DNA from: Nocardiopsis_C rhodophaea | Lineage (GTDB): Bacteria > Actinomycetota > Actinomycetes > Streptosporangiales > Streptosporangiaceae | Direction of reading: 5' to 3' | DNA length: 64,000 nt | Assembly: GCF_039530945.1 (NCBI RefSeq) | Contig: NZ_BAAAPC010000004.1 | Coordinates: forward strand, 1 to 64,000 | Part shown: positions 26,611 to 38,958 of the stretch, in pieces | Numbering within the stretch: position 1 is the stretch's first letter | How the letters are laid out: each line of letters starts with the position of its first letter | Translations under genes and position numbers: made by a program | Notes under the pieces: model-generated | Told to the model about the DNA's origin: nothing | Seen by the model: the letters and a program-made list of their open reading frames with translations, nothing else | Database searches by the model: none

Positions 26611-27819
26611 ATGAAGGTTCCGGCGGCGCTCAGCGCCCGACTCACGAAACTCCGTCGACCGCTCCCTGACGACGGTTCCTCCGGTATTACCGCCCCCGCT
26701 CGCTCGGACCGTCGGACCAAAGACCTCACCAAGCGCCTCAAGCCGGGCGACATTGCGATTATCGACCACGTCGACATCGACCGCGTCAGTGCCGAGGCGC
26801 TACTCGAGCGCGGCGTGTCGGCGGTGCTCAACGTCGCCACCAGCATCAGCGGCCGATATCCCAACCTTGGTCCGAGCCTGATCGTGGAGGCCGGCATCCC
26901 CCTCGTCGACGACGTCGACCCGGAGATTTTCTCCCGGGTCCATGACGGCGAAGAACTGCGCCTGGACGCCGGGACCCTGTACCGGGGGGACGAGGTCCTG
27001 GCCAAAGGGGTCGTGCAGAACGTCGAGTCCGTCGCGGCCGCGATGGCCGAAGCCCGCGCGGGGCTCTCGGTACAGCTGGAGGCGTTCGCGGCGAACACCA
27101 TGGAGTACCTCAAACGGGAGCGGGAACTCCTCTTCGACGGCGTCGGAATCCCCGATCTCCATACGAGGATCGACGGCCGTCACGTGCTCATCGTCGTCCG
27201 CGGCTACCACTACCGCGAGGACATCTCGACACTGCGCTCCTACATCCGCGAATACCGACCCGTCATGATCGGCGTGGACGGCGGCGCCGACGCGCTCCTG
27301 GAGGCCGGGTACCGGCCCGGCATCATCGTCGGGGATTTCGACTCGGTGTCCGACCACGCCCTGGCCACCGGTGCGGAACTCGTAGTGCACGCCTACCGCG
27401 ACGGCCGTGCTCCCGGGCTCAAGCGCCTCACCGACCTCGGTTACGAGGCCATCGTCTTCCCGGCCACGGGCACCAGCGAGGACGTGGCCATGATGCTCGC
27501 CGACGACTCCGGTGCGACCCTCATCGTCGCGGTCGGCACCCACGCCACGCTGGAAGAGTTCCTGGACAAGGGGCGCGCCGGCATGGCCAGCACCTTCCTC
27601 ACCCGGCTGCGGATCGGCGGCAAGCTGGTGGACGCTAAGGGCGTGAGCCGCCTCTACCGCAGCCGGATCTCGCCGTGGGCGCTGCTGGCGCTCGTCGCGG
27701 CCTCTCTGCTCACTGTCCTTGTCGCGGGCTACAGCTCGCCGGCAGGACAGGTGTTTCTTACCTCCCTTGCGGCGCGCTGGGACGCGCTCGCCTACTGGCT
27801 CACGGGGCTGTTCACGTGA
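26611..27819 (+). CDS. steA: SteA, cytokinetic ring/envelope protein
   Basis: The protein has 402 residues. A central thiamin-pyrophosphokinase-like region (IGVDGGADALLEAGYRPG, then IVGDFDSVSD) is typical of SteA. There is a C-terminal membrane helix (about 355-375) and a short extracytoplasmic end. SteA and SteB act together in corynebacterial cell division and envelope integrity. ATG 26611 (MKVPAAL) follows AGGA at a proper distance. It overlaps steB by 4 bases (GTGA), so the two are translationally coupled. Confidence 0.92.
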   Translation: MKVPAALSARLTKLRRPLPDDGSSGITAPARSDRRTKDLTKRLKPGDIAIIDHVDIDRVSAEALLERGVSAVLNVATSISGRYPNLGPSLIVEAGIPLVDDVDPEIFSRVHDGEELRLDAGTLYRGDEVLAKGVVQNVESVAAAMAEARAGLSVQLEAFAANTMEYLKRERELLFDGVGIPDLHTRIDGRHVLIVVRGYHYREDISTLRSYIREYRPVMIGVDGGADALLEAGYRPGIIVGDFDSVSDHALATGAELVVHAYRDGRAPGLKRLTDLGYEAIVFPATGTSEDVAMMLADDSGATLIVAVGTHATLEEFLDKGRAGMASTFLTRLRIGGKLVDAKGVSRLYRSRISPWALLALVAASLLTVLVAGYSSPAGQVFLTSLAARWDALAYWLTGLFT

Positions 27820-28973
27820 TCGATTTCCGTTACCACCTGGTGTCCATCGTTGCGATCTTCCTTGCCCTGACGGTCGGCATCGTGCTCGGCACCACCATGC
27901 TCCAGGATCCGCTGCTGAACACGCTCAAAGCGGAGACCTCCGACCTGCGCGAGCAGAGCGACCGGCTGCGGACGGAGAAGGACGTCGCCAACAGGCTCAA
28001 CGCGGGCGGGGGCGAACTCATCTCCGCCTACGCCGAGGACATGCTGGACGACCTGCTGACCGACGTCGACGTCGTCATACTGGAGTCGCCCGGTGCCGAC
28101 AAGTCCACCCGGGACGAGCTGATCGCCCGCATCGAGCAGGCCGGTGGAGAAGTTCCCGGCCAGGTGGTGTTCACCGACAAGTACATCGACACCGGGCAGG
28201 CAACGTTCGTCGACGAACTCACCGAGCAGCTCGCCGAAGGGATGCGCCTCCCCAAGGGCGGCGCGTACGAGAAGGCCGGGGCCGAACTGGCCCGCGCTGT
28301 TCTCCGCCACGAGCAGGACGACAGCACAGCGAACAACGAGGACGACACAGCGGGCAGCGAGGGCGCCTCCGCGAACGACGGGGGCGGCGACGCGGACACA
28401 GTGGACGAGACCGGTGAGGAGGCCGTCTCCGAGTTCGACGCGGACGCCGTGCTCGCCGGGTTCTCCGAAGCCGGGCTGCTGACCGTTCAAGGCAACGTCG
28501 TCGAACAGGGCGACATCGCCGTGGTCCTCGCTCCGGCGCAACCGTTCCCGACCGAGAGCAGATCCAGCCCCAAGGAGCACGACACTCCGACGGCTAATGC
28601 CGCGATGCTGGCCCTGGCGCGTGCTGCGGACGACGCGGCGCACGGCGCGGTACTCGTCGGCGGCCCCACCTCGATCGAACCGGGCGGTCTCGTGGCGCAG
28701 GCCCGCGCGCAGGAGGCGAGGTACAGCACCGTGGACACCGCCGGATCGACCAGTGGAAACGTGGTCGCCGCTCTGGCTGTCGCCGCCGCGGAGGCGAACC
28801 GCAGCGGAGCCTACGGCATCGGCGAGGGAGTCGACGGGTTCCTGCCTGACCCGCTGCCAGAACCCAAGGAGAACACCAAGGGGAACAGCGAGGGCAGCGG
28901 TAAGGAGCACAACAGGTACGAGGGGACCGGGAAGAAGAAGCGGGACGCGACGGCATCGGCGTACGCCTCGTAA
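27816..28973 (+). CDS. steB: SteB / MctB-like copper transporter family protein
   Basis: The protein has 385 residues. The opening MIDFRYHLVSIVAIFLALTV-type helix, a signal-anchor or lipid-exposed segment, and the following coiled coil (about 30-60) are the DUF3186/SteB signature. GTG 27816 overlaps the steA stop. An acidic low-complexity insert occurs at about 165-210 (EDDTAGSEGAS and so on) and the tail is Lys/Gly-rich. In mycobacteria the relative MctB limits intracellular copper; in corynebacteria SteB pairs with SteA. The conserved order supports the SteB role here. Confidence 0.88.
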   Translation: MIDFRYHLVSIVAIFLALTVGIVLGTTMLQDPLLNTLKAETSDLREQSDRLRTEKDVANRLNAGGGELISAYAEDMLDDLLTDVDVVILESPGADKSTRDELIARIEQAGGEVPGQVVFTDKYIDTGQATFVDELTEQLAEGMRLPKGGAYEKAGAELARAVLRHEQDDSTANNEDDTAGSEGASANDGGGDADTVDETGEEAVSEFDADAVLAGFSEAGLLTVQGNVVEQGDIAVVLAPAQPFPTESRSSPKEHDTPTANAAMLALARAADDAAHGAVLVGGPTSIEPGGLVAQARAQEARYSTVDTAGSTSGNVVAALAVAAAEANRSGAYGIGEGVDGFLPDPLPEPKENTKGNSEGSGKEHNRYEGTGKKKRDATASAYAS

Positions 28974-29291
28974 GACATCGCAGGTGCGGCCGGACGCCCT
29001 CACCCCCCGTCCGAGGGCGGAAGCGGCCGCGGCCGACAAGCGCCTCCGAAAACCGCAGGACCGCGCGCCGCGCGCGGAGGACGCCCGGACCGGAGAGGAG
29101 CGTGGTCGACGCCCGCACCCCCATTCTCCGCGCACCTCGAACACCCCCGGTCCTTCCCCCCCGGAGAGCTCTCCAGTGGGACAGGCGCCGGGAACGACGC
29201 TTCCGAGGACCGCCGCGGCGCACGGCCGTAAAAAACGCCGCCCGACGGACGGTCCGACGACGAATCGACGACGAAGAATCGGAGCGAGCTC
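28974..29291. other. steB to MraY-like spacer
   Basis: 318 bases with no supported gene. It ends with the ribosome site GGAGCGAG before ATG 29292. Long open frames crossing it are fortuitous. Confidence 0.5.
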
Positions 29292-30332
29292 ATGGCTTTC
29301 CCTCGCCGCACCCGACGTGCGAGCCGCAGCCGGTCCCTCTTCCGGGGACTGGCCGGTGCCGCCCTCGGCGCCATCGCCGCGCGAACCGCCTTCACCCGCG
29401 CGACCCACGCACCCCGTGGCGACTCGGTCGACGACGTGTTCCTCGGATCCGGTGCCGCCCGCGACCTGTGGGCGCGCACCAATTTCCGCGGCGAGAAGGT
29501 CACCCTGCTGGAAGGCCCCGCCCTCGCCGCTGGAACGTGCGCCGCGGCCGCCCTCACGCCCGGTGTACCCGGACGGCTGCGCCTGGCCACCATCACCGCC
29601 GCCACCGGCGCGGCGGGCTTCGGCGCGTACGACGACATCTCGGGGTCCTCACGTTCACGTGGGTTCAAAGGCCACCTGAGCGCGCTGGGGCGAGGAGAGA
29701 TCACCACGGGGGCGGTCAAGGTGGCGGGGATCGGCCTGACCGGGCTGCTCGCCGGAGCGATGATCCACCGCCGGCCGGTCGACACACTGATCAACGGTGC
29801 GCTGATCGCGGGCTCCGCCAACCTCCTCAACCTCTTCGACCTTCGTCCGGGCCGCGCAGCCAAGGTCGGACTGATCGCGGGCCTCCCCGCCCTCACCGGT
29901 CCGGCCGCCGGAGTTGTCGGGCCAGTGCTTGGCGCCACCGCCGCACTGCTCCCCGACGACCTGGGCGAACGCGCCATGATGGGCGACGCCGGAGCGAACG
30001 CGCTCGGCGCTGTCCTTGGTGTCACCGCGGCGGCATCGCTGCCCCGCCCGACACGTGCGGGGATGCTCGGCGCTGTCGTGGGTCTGACGCTGGCCAGCGA
30101 GTTCGTCAGTTTCAGCAGGGTCATCAGCGCCACCCCTCCGCTGCGGGCCCTGGACGACGTGGGCCGACGCCCCGCGCCGCGGCCGACGACAGCGGACTCG
30201 GCGACCGGGGACGACGGCCGGAGCGGCCCGCGCCCTTTGGATGCGGCGGACACCCCGCCGATCAACGTCCCGGCACAGCAGAGCCTCCAAACGACGCGCC
30301 GCCACAGCGACGGAGGCCCGGACCGGACGTGA
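29292..30332 (+). CDS. MraY-like / phospho-GlcNAc transferase-like membrane protein
   Basis: The protein has 346 residues, largely membrane-embedded (about eight hydrophobic stretches). It shares with MraY/WecA-type enzymes the order FRGEKVTLLEGPA, AYDDISG (Asp pair), ALGRGEITTGAVK, NLLNLFDLRPGRA and MGDAGANALGA. It is divergent from the housekeeping MraY that sits in the dcw cluster. Transfer of a phospho-sugar to a polyprenyl carrier is plausible, but whether all catalytic Asp residues are present needs alignment. Neighbours SteA/SteB, MurJ and a GT4 enzyme suggest an envelope glycopolymer role. The Ser/Thr/Pro-rich C-terminal 45 residues are cytoplasmic-looking. Confidence 0.7.
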   Translation: MAFPRRTRRASRSRSLFRGLAGAALGAIAARTAFTRATHAPRGDSVDDVFLGSGAARDLWARTNFRGEKVTLLEGPALAAGTCAAAALTPGVPGRLRLATITAATGAAGFGAYDDISGSSRSRGFKGHLSALGRGEITTGAVKVAGIGLTGLLAGAMIHRRPVDTLINGALIAGSANLLNLFDLRPGRAAKVGLIAGLPALTGPAAGVVGPVLGATAALLPDDLGERAMMGDAGANALGAVLGVTAAASLPRPTRAGMLGAVVGLTLASEFVSFSRVISATPPLRALDDVGRRPAPRPTTADSATGDDGRSGPRPLDAADTPPINVPAQQSLQTTRRHSDGGPDRT

Positions 30333-30642
30333 GACGCTGCTCATCACGCCCGAGCGCCTCCATCCCCGACGTCGGACCTGGTCACCCTCAGATGTGTGCC
30401 CGGTCGAGGGGAGGGCCGCTCCTCATCCGTACCAGTTCTACGGACCCGCGGGCGGCCGCCCGTCCGACGGTCGCACGAGCAGAGGGAAAAGGCGTGTTCC
30501 CCACGCACGCGGGGATCGAGGCCGCCCGTCCCCGGGCCGCATCACGCGGACGAACTCTTCTCCGGCTGGTCGGGTGCCGCCGGGCTCGTATCAGCGGGCT
30601 TTCCCGTGGAGCACCCCCGTGTGGTGAGGATGCGGTGCGCCC
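30333..30642. other. MraY-like to murJ spacer
   Basis: 310 bases with no supported gene, RNA or repeat. Confidence 0.45.
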
Positions 30643-32304
30643 ATGTGGCTGAGACAGCGCCTGTGGGCGGGTGTGGCTGGTGCGGCGGCGCTGATCGCCG
30701 TTGTCACGGCGTTCGCGCGCGTGGCCGGGTTCGCCCGGACCGTGGTCTTCTCGCAGACCGTGGGGGACAACTGCCTGGGCACCGCCTATGTCACCGCGAA
30801 CATGCTGCCCACCATCCTGTTCGAAATTGTCATCGGCGGCGCGCTCGCGGGGATGGTGGTACCCGTCTTGGCGGCTGGCGCCGACAAGGGCGATGACGCG
30901 CATGTGCGGCACACGGCTTCGGCGTTGGTGACGTGGGTGATCGTGATCGCGGTGCCGCTGAGCCTGGCGCTCGCCGCCATCGCTGTTCCGGCGATGTCGG
31001 TGATGTTGGGGCCGGGCCAGGGATGCGACCGCGCCGAGCTGGTCTGGTTGGCCGCGCGATTCGTGTTCGTCTTCGCGCCGCAGATCCTGTTCTACGGTCT
31101 CGCGGCCGTACTCTACGGAATCCTGCAGGCGCACCGGCGCTTCCTCGCCCCGGCGCTCGCTCCCCTGGTTTCCAGCCTCGTGGTGATGGCCGCCTACGTC
31201 GCGTTCCGGCCGCAGGGCGGGGCCTACACCAACGACCTTGCCCACCTGCCGCTGAACGCGGAACTGACGCTGTCGGTCGGTACCACCACCGGTGTCGCCG
31301 TGCTGTTCGCCACCGCGCTCTTCCCGACCCTGCGGTTGCGCCTCGGCCTGCGCCCTCGGCTGGCGTTCCCGCCCGGTGTGGGGCGGAGGGTCCGGTCGCT
31401 GGCGGCTGCCGCGCTGCTGCCGCTGGTGGCCATGCAGCTCAGCCTGTTGCTGGCGGCCGCCCTCGCGAACCGAGGCGGGGGATCGGGCGCGATCGTGCTC
31501 AACAACTATGCCTGGGTGCTGTTCACGCTGCCCTACGGGATCATCGCGGTGCCCATCGCCACCAGTGCGTTCACCACGCTCGCCGTACGCCACGGCGAGC
31601 ACGACCAGCGCGGGTTCGACCGGGTGCTGGTCGGGAGCGCACGCGCGTCGCTGATCATCACGGCCGGCCTGGCCACCGCCCTGGCCGCCGCCGCGGCGCC
31701 CGTAGGCGCGCTGTTCGCCCAGGACGACCCGCTTCCCCTCCAACGGGCGCTGCTCTGCTACGCGCCCGGCGTCGTCGGATTCGGCCTGGTCGCGCTGTTG
31801 AGCCGGGCGCTGTATGCCTCTCGGCACGGACGTGAGGCCGCGGTGGCCCAAGTGACCGGATGGCTCGCGGTCATGGTGGGAAACGTGGTGCTGGTCGGGG
31901 TACTGCCTGCCGAGTGGACGGTGGCGGCGCTGGGCACCGGGACCTCCATCGGCCTGACGCTGGCCGCCATACTGCTGTCCGTCGCGACGCTCCGGGCGCA
32001 CGGGCGGGCGGCCTTCGCGGGGCTGGGTCGGGGACTGCTGGCGGCGGTCATCGGCGCGGCGGCCGGGTACCCCGCCGGGGCGGCGGTGTCCGGGCTGTTT
32101 CCTCTCGACGGGGCGTGGGGCGACGCCATAGCGGCCCTCGTCGGGGGAGGAGCCGCCTTCGTGGTTTTCGGTGCGGCGGCTCTGGTGATCGACGGCCGCG
32201 CGGTGAGGTCCGCGCTGGCGCGGGGGACGGCGGTGCCCCGGGTGGCCGACGACGAGGGACAGGCACCTCCTGGCGATGATGAGATAACGGGTGAGGGTAG
32301 GTGA
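30643..32304 (+). CDS. murJ: Lipid II flippase MurJ / MOP-family transporter
   Basis: The protein has 553 residues and 14 or so transmembrane helices, the MurJ/MviN pattern. N-terminal features are AFARVAGFARTVVFS and NMLPTILFEIVIGGAL, which match the MurJ opening helices with their conserved Arg. It moves undecaprenyl-PP-linked precursors across the membrane. Actinomycetes have a second MurJ fused to a kinase-like domain near the chromosome origin; this one has no such fusion and so may be the paralogue for a special polymer. It ends 7 bases before the GT4 start. Confidence 0.85.
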   Translation: MWLRQRLWAGVAGAAALIAVVTAFARVAGFARTVVFSQTVGDNCLGTAYVTANMLPTILFEIVIGGALAGMVVPVLAAGADKGDDAHVRHTASALVTWVIVIAVPLSLALAAIAVPAMSVMLGPGQGCDRAELVWLAARFVFVFAPQILFYGLAAVLYGILQAHRRFLAPALAPLVSSLVVMAAYVAFRPQGGAYTNDLAHLPLNAELTLSVGTTTGVAVLFATALFPTLRLRLGLRPRLAFPPGVGRRVRSLAAAALLPLVAMQLSLLLAAALANRGGGSGAIVLNNYAWVLFTLPYGIIAVPIATSAFTTLAVRHGEHDQRGFDRVLVGSARASLIITAGLATALAAAAAPVGALFAQDDPLPLQRALLCYAPGVVGFGLVALLSRALYASRHGREAAVAQVTGWLAVMVGNVVLVGVLPAEWTVAALGTGTSIGLTLAAILLSVATLRAHGRAAFAGLGRGLLAAVIGAAAGYPAGAAVSGLFPLDGAWGDAIAALVGGGAAFVVFGAAALVIDGRAVRSALARGTAVPRVADDEGQAPPGDDEITGEGR

Positions 32305-32311
32305 GGGGCAG

Positions 32312-33460
32312 GTGAACAAGATGCGGGTCGCGCTGGTGATCGGCACCAGCAGCGGGGGCGTGGGCAACCACGTCCGCTCCCTGTGTGAGGGGCTGGCCGG
32401 CCGGGGGCACCGGGTGGCGGTGATCGGGCCGCCGGAAACCGAGGAGCACTTCGGCTTCACGGCCACCGGTGCGAGGTTCGCCGCCGTCGATATCGGCGCG
32501 CTGCCGCGCCCTGGAGCCGATGTGGTCGCGGCCGCCAGGCTCAGTGGACTCCTGGCGGGTGCCGACGTCGTGCACGCCCACGGGATCCGCGCCGGCGCCA
32601 TGTGCGCTCTCGCCGGGGCCGCCCCGCTGGTGGCCACCGTGCACAACGCGCCGCCCGAGCTCAGCGGGCCACGCGCCTGGGTGTTCCCGACACTGGAGCG
32701 TGTCGTGGCCCGGCGCGCGGACATCGTGCTGGGGGTGTCCAGCGACCTGGTGGACCGCATGCGCGCCCGCGGCGCGCGCCGCGTCGTGCGAGCCGTGGTC
32801 ACCGCACCGCCGATGCCCGCGGCCGGGACGGCACGCGCGCAGGTCCGGGCCAGACTCGGTGTCTCCGGTGATCGCCCGCTTCTGCTGGTCGTGGCCCGCC
32901 TCGCCCCGCAGAAGGGGCTGAAGGTGCTGCTGGACGCGGCGCCCATGATCGCGGCAGGCGTCGGTGCCCCCGCCGAGCGCGCGACCCGTGTCCCCGCGAC
33001 GGCCGCGCGCGACGCGGGGGCGGTGCCTCCGCTCATCGCCATCGCGGGGGACGGGCCGATGCGTGAGGAACTCTCCAGGCGGATCGACGCCGAGGATCTG
33101 CCCGTGCGACCGCTCGGGCACAGGTCGGACATCCCGGACCTGCTTGCCGCGGCCGACCTGTTCGTCCTGCCGTCCCTCTGGGAGGGGCCCTCGCTGGTCA
33201 TCATGGAGGCGCTGCGCGCCGGGCTGCCCGTTGTGGCGACGCGCGTCGGGGGCATCCCGGACCTGTACGAGGATGTCGCGCTGCTGGTACCGCCGGGCGA
33301 TGCGGGGGCGCTGGCCGAGGGGGTGACCCGGGTGCTCGGCGACCCGGGGCTGGCCGCGAAGATGCGCGCGGACGCGGAAGAGGCGGCGGAACGGCTCCCT
33401 ACGGTGGAGGACACGCTGCGTCAGGTGGACGGGATCTACGCGTCGCTGACGGGTCGGTGA
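32312..33460 (+). CDS. GT4 family glycosyltransferase
   Basis: The protein has 382 residues with a GT-B fold. The N-terminal domain starts MRVALVIGTSSGGVGNHV; the C-terminal domain has the EX7E-type site near LWEGPSLVIMEALRAGLPVV (about 292-311), as in retaining GT4 enzymes that use nucleotide-sugar donors. Start GTG 32312 has GAGGGG in front; ATG 32321 is an alternative. It is 7 bases after murJ and surely co-transcribed with it. The donor and acceptor are not known; the envelope context suggests decoration of a lipid-linked precursor. Confidence 0.82.
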   Translation: MNKMRVALVIGTSSGGVGNHVRSLCEGLAGRGHRVAVIGPPETEEHFGFTATGARFAAVDIGALPRPGADVVAAARLSGLLAGADVVHAHGIRAGAMCALAGAAPLVATVHNAPPELSGPRAWVFPTLERVVARRADIVLGVSSDLVDRMRARGARRVVRAVVTAPPMPAAGTARAQVRARLGVSGDRPLLLVVARLAPQKGLKVLLDAAPMIAAGVGAPAERATRVPATAARDAGAVPPLIAIAGDGPMREELSRRIDAEDLPVRPLGHRSDIPDLLAAADLFVLPSLWEGPSLVIMEALRAGLPVVATRVGGIPDLYEDVALLVPPGDAGALAEGVTRVLGDPGLAAKMRADAEEAAERLPTVEDTLRQVDGIYASLTGR

Positions 33461-33914
33461 ATTCTGGACGACCGGGAGGTGGACGGCCGGGTGTCGCCGC
33501 GGGTCGGATCGGCCCTCCGCGATTCCGATATCGCGTGAGGTCGGGGGATACCCGCACTCTGACCACGTCGTGGACGCAGCGGACATGGTCTGGTTCGCGC
33601 GCTCCGCGGGCGGCGAGGATCCGTCGAATATCCGTCAAGGATGGTCCCCAGCATGGCCAAGAGATGGCATGATGGACGTCAGTTCCCGGATCCGGCGGTA
33701 GTGCGCCCGGTGTCCGGATCGTTGAAGACAGGTGAGGGGAGTATCCCTTCGCGACGGTGTCGTCATCACGGATCGCAATGATGCGCTCCCGGTGCCGTCG
33801 GTCCACCTTCCGCGCTGTGTTCTCGGCGTGGTGCCGCGTGGGCGGGAGAGACCTCCGGTTAACTGGCATGCGCGGAGTCTCGGCTTCGGGCGGTGTGACC
33901 GGAGGAGTACCCCG
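33461..33914. other. Leader region of terC
   Basis: No protein gene is seen in these 454 bases. The right part holds a yybP-ykoY-like riboswitch (about 33725-33870) and the ribosome site GGAGGAG before ATG 33915. The left 260 bases show nothing recognisable. Confidence 0.55.
33725..33870 (+). ncRNA. yybP-ykoY-type manganese riboswitch
   Basis: Three conserved blocks appear in order: GGGGAGTA (33736-33743), GTCGTCATCACGG (33759-33771) and GAGAGACCTCCGG (33846-33858), the last holding the AGACCT core. These are the two metal-binding internal loops of the yybP-ykoY class, which senses Mn2+. It precedes a TerC family gene, one of the commonest targets. The expression platform is likely the ribosome site at 33899-33906. 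Confidence 0.75.
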
Positions 33915-34928
33915 ATGGACGTTCCCCTGTGGGTGTGGATCGCGACGATCGGCGCGATGACCGCCATCCTGCTGATCGATCTCGCGATCGTCGACCACCC
34001 CTGGAGCAAGAAGAGCGGGCCGCGCGAGTTCGGCATGAAGCAGGCGGCCTGGTGGGCCGTCTTCTACGTCGGTATCGCGATCGTCTTCGGGTTCGGCCTC
34101 TGGTATTTCGGCGGGGCCACGGTAGCCGGTGAGTACTTCGCCGGGTTCATCACCGAGAAGAGCCTCAGCGTCGACAACCTCTTCGTCTTCTATCTGATCA
34201 TCGGCGGGTTCGCGGTACCCCGGCGGTACCAGCACGAGGTGCTGCTCGTCGGCATCGTGATCGCGCTGATCATGCGCGGCTTCTTCATCGCCATCGGTGC
34301 CCAGGCCATCAACGCCTGGAGCGAGGTCTTCTACGTCTTCGGCGCGTTCCTCATCTACACCGCCGTGAAGATCGTCCACGATCACCTCAACGGCGACGAG
34401 GACGCCGACTACACCGACAGCTTCGCGGTGCGCATGGTCAAGAAGGTCTGGCCGGTGGCCGATGACTACCACGGCTCCAAACTGACGGTGCGTCTGAGCG
34501 GACGTCGCCACGTCACCCCGATGCTGATGGTCATCGTCGCGATCGGCGTCACCGACCTCGTCTTCGCCGTCGACTCGATCCCGGCGATCTTCGGCCTGAC
34601 CAAGGACCCCTACATCGTCTTCACCGCCAACGCCTTCGCCCTCCTCGGGCTGCGCCAGCTCTACTTCCTCCTGGCCGGGTTGATGGACCGCCTCGCCTAC
34701 ATCAGCTGGGGCCTGGCGGCGATCATGGTGTTCATCGGCGTCAAGATGATCCTGCACGCGCTGCACGAGAGCGGCTTCACCGTCCCGGAGATCTCCACGA
34801 GCACGTCCCTGGTGGTGATCATCGGCGTGATGACCGTCACTATCGTGGCGAGTCTGCTGTGGTCCCGCGGCAGTGGCCGAACCGGGGAGAAGGAGCTCGA
34901 AGCCGAGCGCGGCGTCCCCTCGGAGTGA
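33915..34928 (+). CDS. TerC family integral membrane protein
   Basis: The protein has 337 residues and about eight to nine hydrophobic helices. The TerC signature is present twice in order: EKSLSVDNLFVFYLII (about 82-97) and VTDLVFAVDSIPAIFGLT (about 210-227), whose acidic residues are thought to bind metal. TerC relatives (Alx, MeeF/MeeY) export Mn2+, often to metallate secreted enzymes. The Mn2+-type riboswitch in the leader supports that. ATG 33915 follows GGAGGAG. Confidence 0.9.
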   Translation: MDVPLWVWIATIGAMTAILLIDLAIVDHPWSKKSGPREFGMKQAAWWAVFYVGIAIVFGFGLWYFGGATVAGEYFAGFITEKSLSVDNLFVFYLIIGGFAVPRRYQHEVLLVGIVIALIMRGFFIAIGAQAINAWSEVFYVFGAFLIYTAVKIVHDHLNGDEDADYTDSFAVRMVKKVWPVADDYHGSKLTVRLSGRRHVTPMLMVIVAIGVTDLVFAVDSIPAIFGLTKDPYIVFTANAFALLGLRQLYFLLAGLMDRLAYISWGLAAIMVFIGVKMILHALHESGFTVPEISTSTSLVVIIGVMTVTIVASLLWSRGSGRTGEKELEAERGVPSE

Positions 34929-34969
34929 CGGGGCGTGGCCGCCGAACCGGCCACCGAAGGACCTTCCTT

Positions 34970-34991
34970 CGAACGAATGTTCGTCTATAGT
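34970..34991 (+). promoter_or_regulatory. LexA (SOS) box and -10 of uvrA
   Basis: CGAACGAATGTTCG (34970-34983) is a perfect Gram-positive SOS box (CGAAC-N4-GTTCG). It ends 2 bases before TATAGT (34986-34991), a good -10 element, so LexA would cover the promoter. uvrA starts 225 bases downstream. Confidence 0.88.
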
Positions 34992-35216
34992 GGTGGTGTC
35001 CGCCGGTGATCCCGTCGGGCACCACGCGTTTCCCCCGGGCGGAAGATTCCGCCCGCCGAAGTCGTTACCGTTAAAGGTCCATCACCGCGGTCGCCTGCGT
35101 GCCCCTACGCGCCGCCGCGTTCTGGTGGGCCATATTCCGTGCGGTGTCTGGACGGGGCCGGTGTGTTCTCCGGCGCCCCAACCGCGCGCCGATGCCGAGG
35201 GGGCTGAAGCAAGAAC

Positions 35217-38051
<2,835 letters not shown>

Positions 38052-38343
38052 CCGCGACGGTCCCACGGGCTAGGGTGGGACACGGCATCACCACTGCCTG
38101 GGGCGCGGCCGACATGAGACGATCCTGCCCGGAGCGGTTCCGTCCGGGCGGCGGATGCGCGGGTTGGCGCCGCTCGGAGCGGCGCTGCCCGGGTCGGCGT
38201 GCGCCGGATCGGCACCTGCGGTGGTCAGCACGTCCGTTGTCCAGAGCTGGGGCGGCCGGAGCGGTGGTGCGCCAGCGCTGTCGTGGGGTGGCACTGTCGG
38301 GGTCGGCGCCTCCGGCGCCGTAACGCCTGGAATCGAGGAGACG

Positions 38344-38895
38344 ATGAACGACGCCCTCTCCGGGGAGCCCGGTGCCGGCGTCCAGGTACCGGCCGGAATG
38401 GGCATGCGGGTCCTCGCGCGGGTGATCGACCTGGTGATCGTCGGCGCTATCGGACTGGTCGTGAGCGCCGCGGTCTCCTACGAGGTGCCGGTCGGCACCG
38501 AGACCGCGTTGAAGGAGTTCCTGGCCTCGCTGGTCACCTCCCTTATCCTGTTCGTGCTCTACGCGGGCTATGAGGTCGCCTTCACCGCGGTCTACGGCGC
38601 CACGCCCGGCAAGCTCTTCTGCCGCCTGCGTATCGCCGCCGCGGTGGACGAGGAGACAGGCAGCGGGGGCGGGCCGGCCGACGCCCTGGGCGTGCTGAAG
38701 CGCTCCGCCGTCCTCTACCTGTCGGTGCTGCTCAACTTCGTCCCGATCATCGGCCTGCTGGCACTGGGTGTGTCCATCTACGCGGTCACATCGGCGTTCC
38801 TCGACCAGCCGCGGGGCAGGGGGCTGCACGACCGTATCGGCGGCACCGAAGTGGTGACCACGCGAGAGCGGCCGGTATCGTCGGATGACATTTGA
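38344..38895 (+). CDS. RDD family membrane protein 1
   Basis: The protein has 183 residues with three hydrophobic helices. The RDD pattern is present as RVIDLVIVGAIG (Arg then Asp in helix 1) and GLHDRIGGTEVV at the C-terminus, with ATPGKLFCRLRI between. RDD proteins are of unknown or varied function, some acting as Na+/H+ transporters. ATG 38344 has GAGGAG in front. The next gene is a second RDD protein, 63 bases on. The 290 bases after uvrA hold no gene. Confidence 0.85.
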   Translation: MNDALSGEPGAGVQVPAGMGMRVLARVIDLVIVGAIGLVVSAAVSYEVPVGTETALKEFLASLVTSLILFVLYAGYEVAFTAVYGATPGKLFCRLRIAAAVDEETGSGGGPADALGVLKRSAVLYLSVLLNFVPIIGLLALGVSIYAVTSAFLDQPRGRGLHDRIGGTEVVTTRERPVSSDDI

Positions 38896-38958
38896 TACGG
38901 GCGTTTTGGCGCCCCTCCACCGCCCTGATCAACCCCATCCGAGAGGGTCTCAGCGCAG

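Noticed and set aside
30388..33414. A 1008-codon open frame on the minus strand opposite murJ and the GT4 gene
   Set aside because: It is rich in Arg/Gly/His/Gln without any domain and lies antisense to two clear genes.
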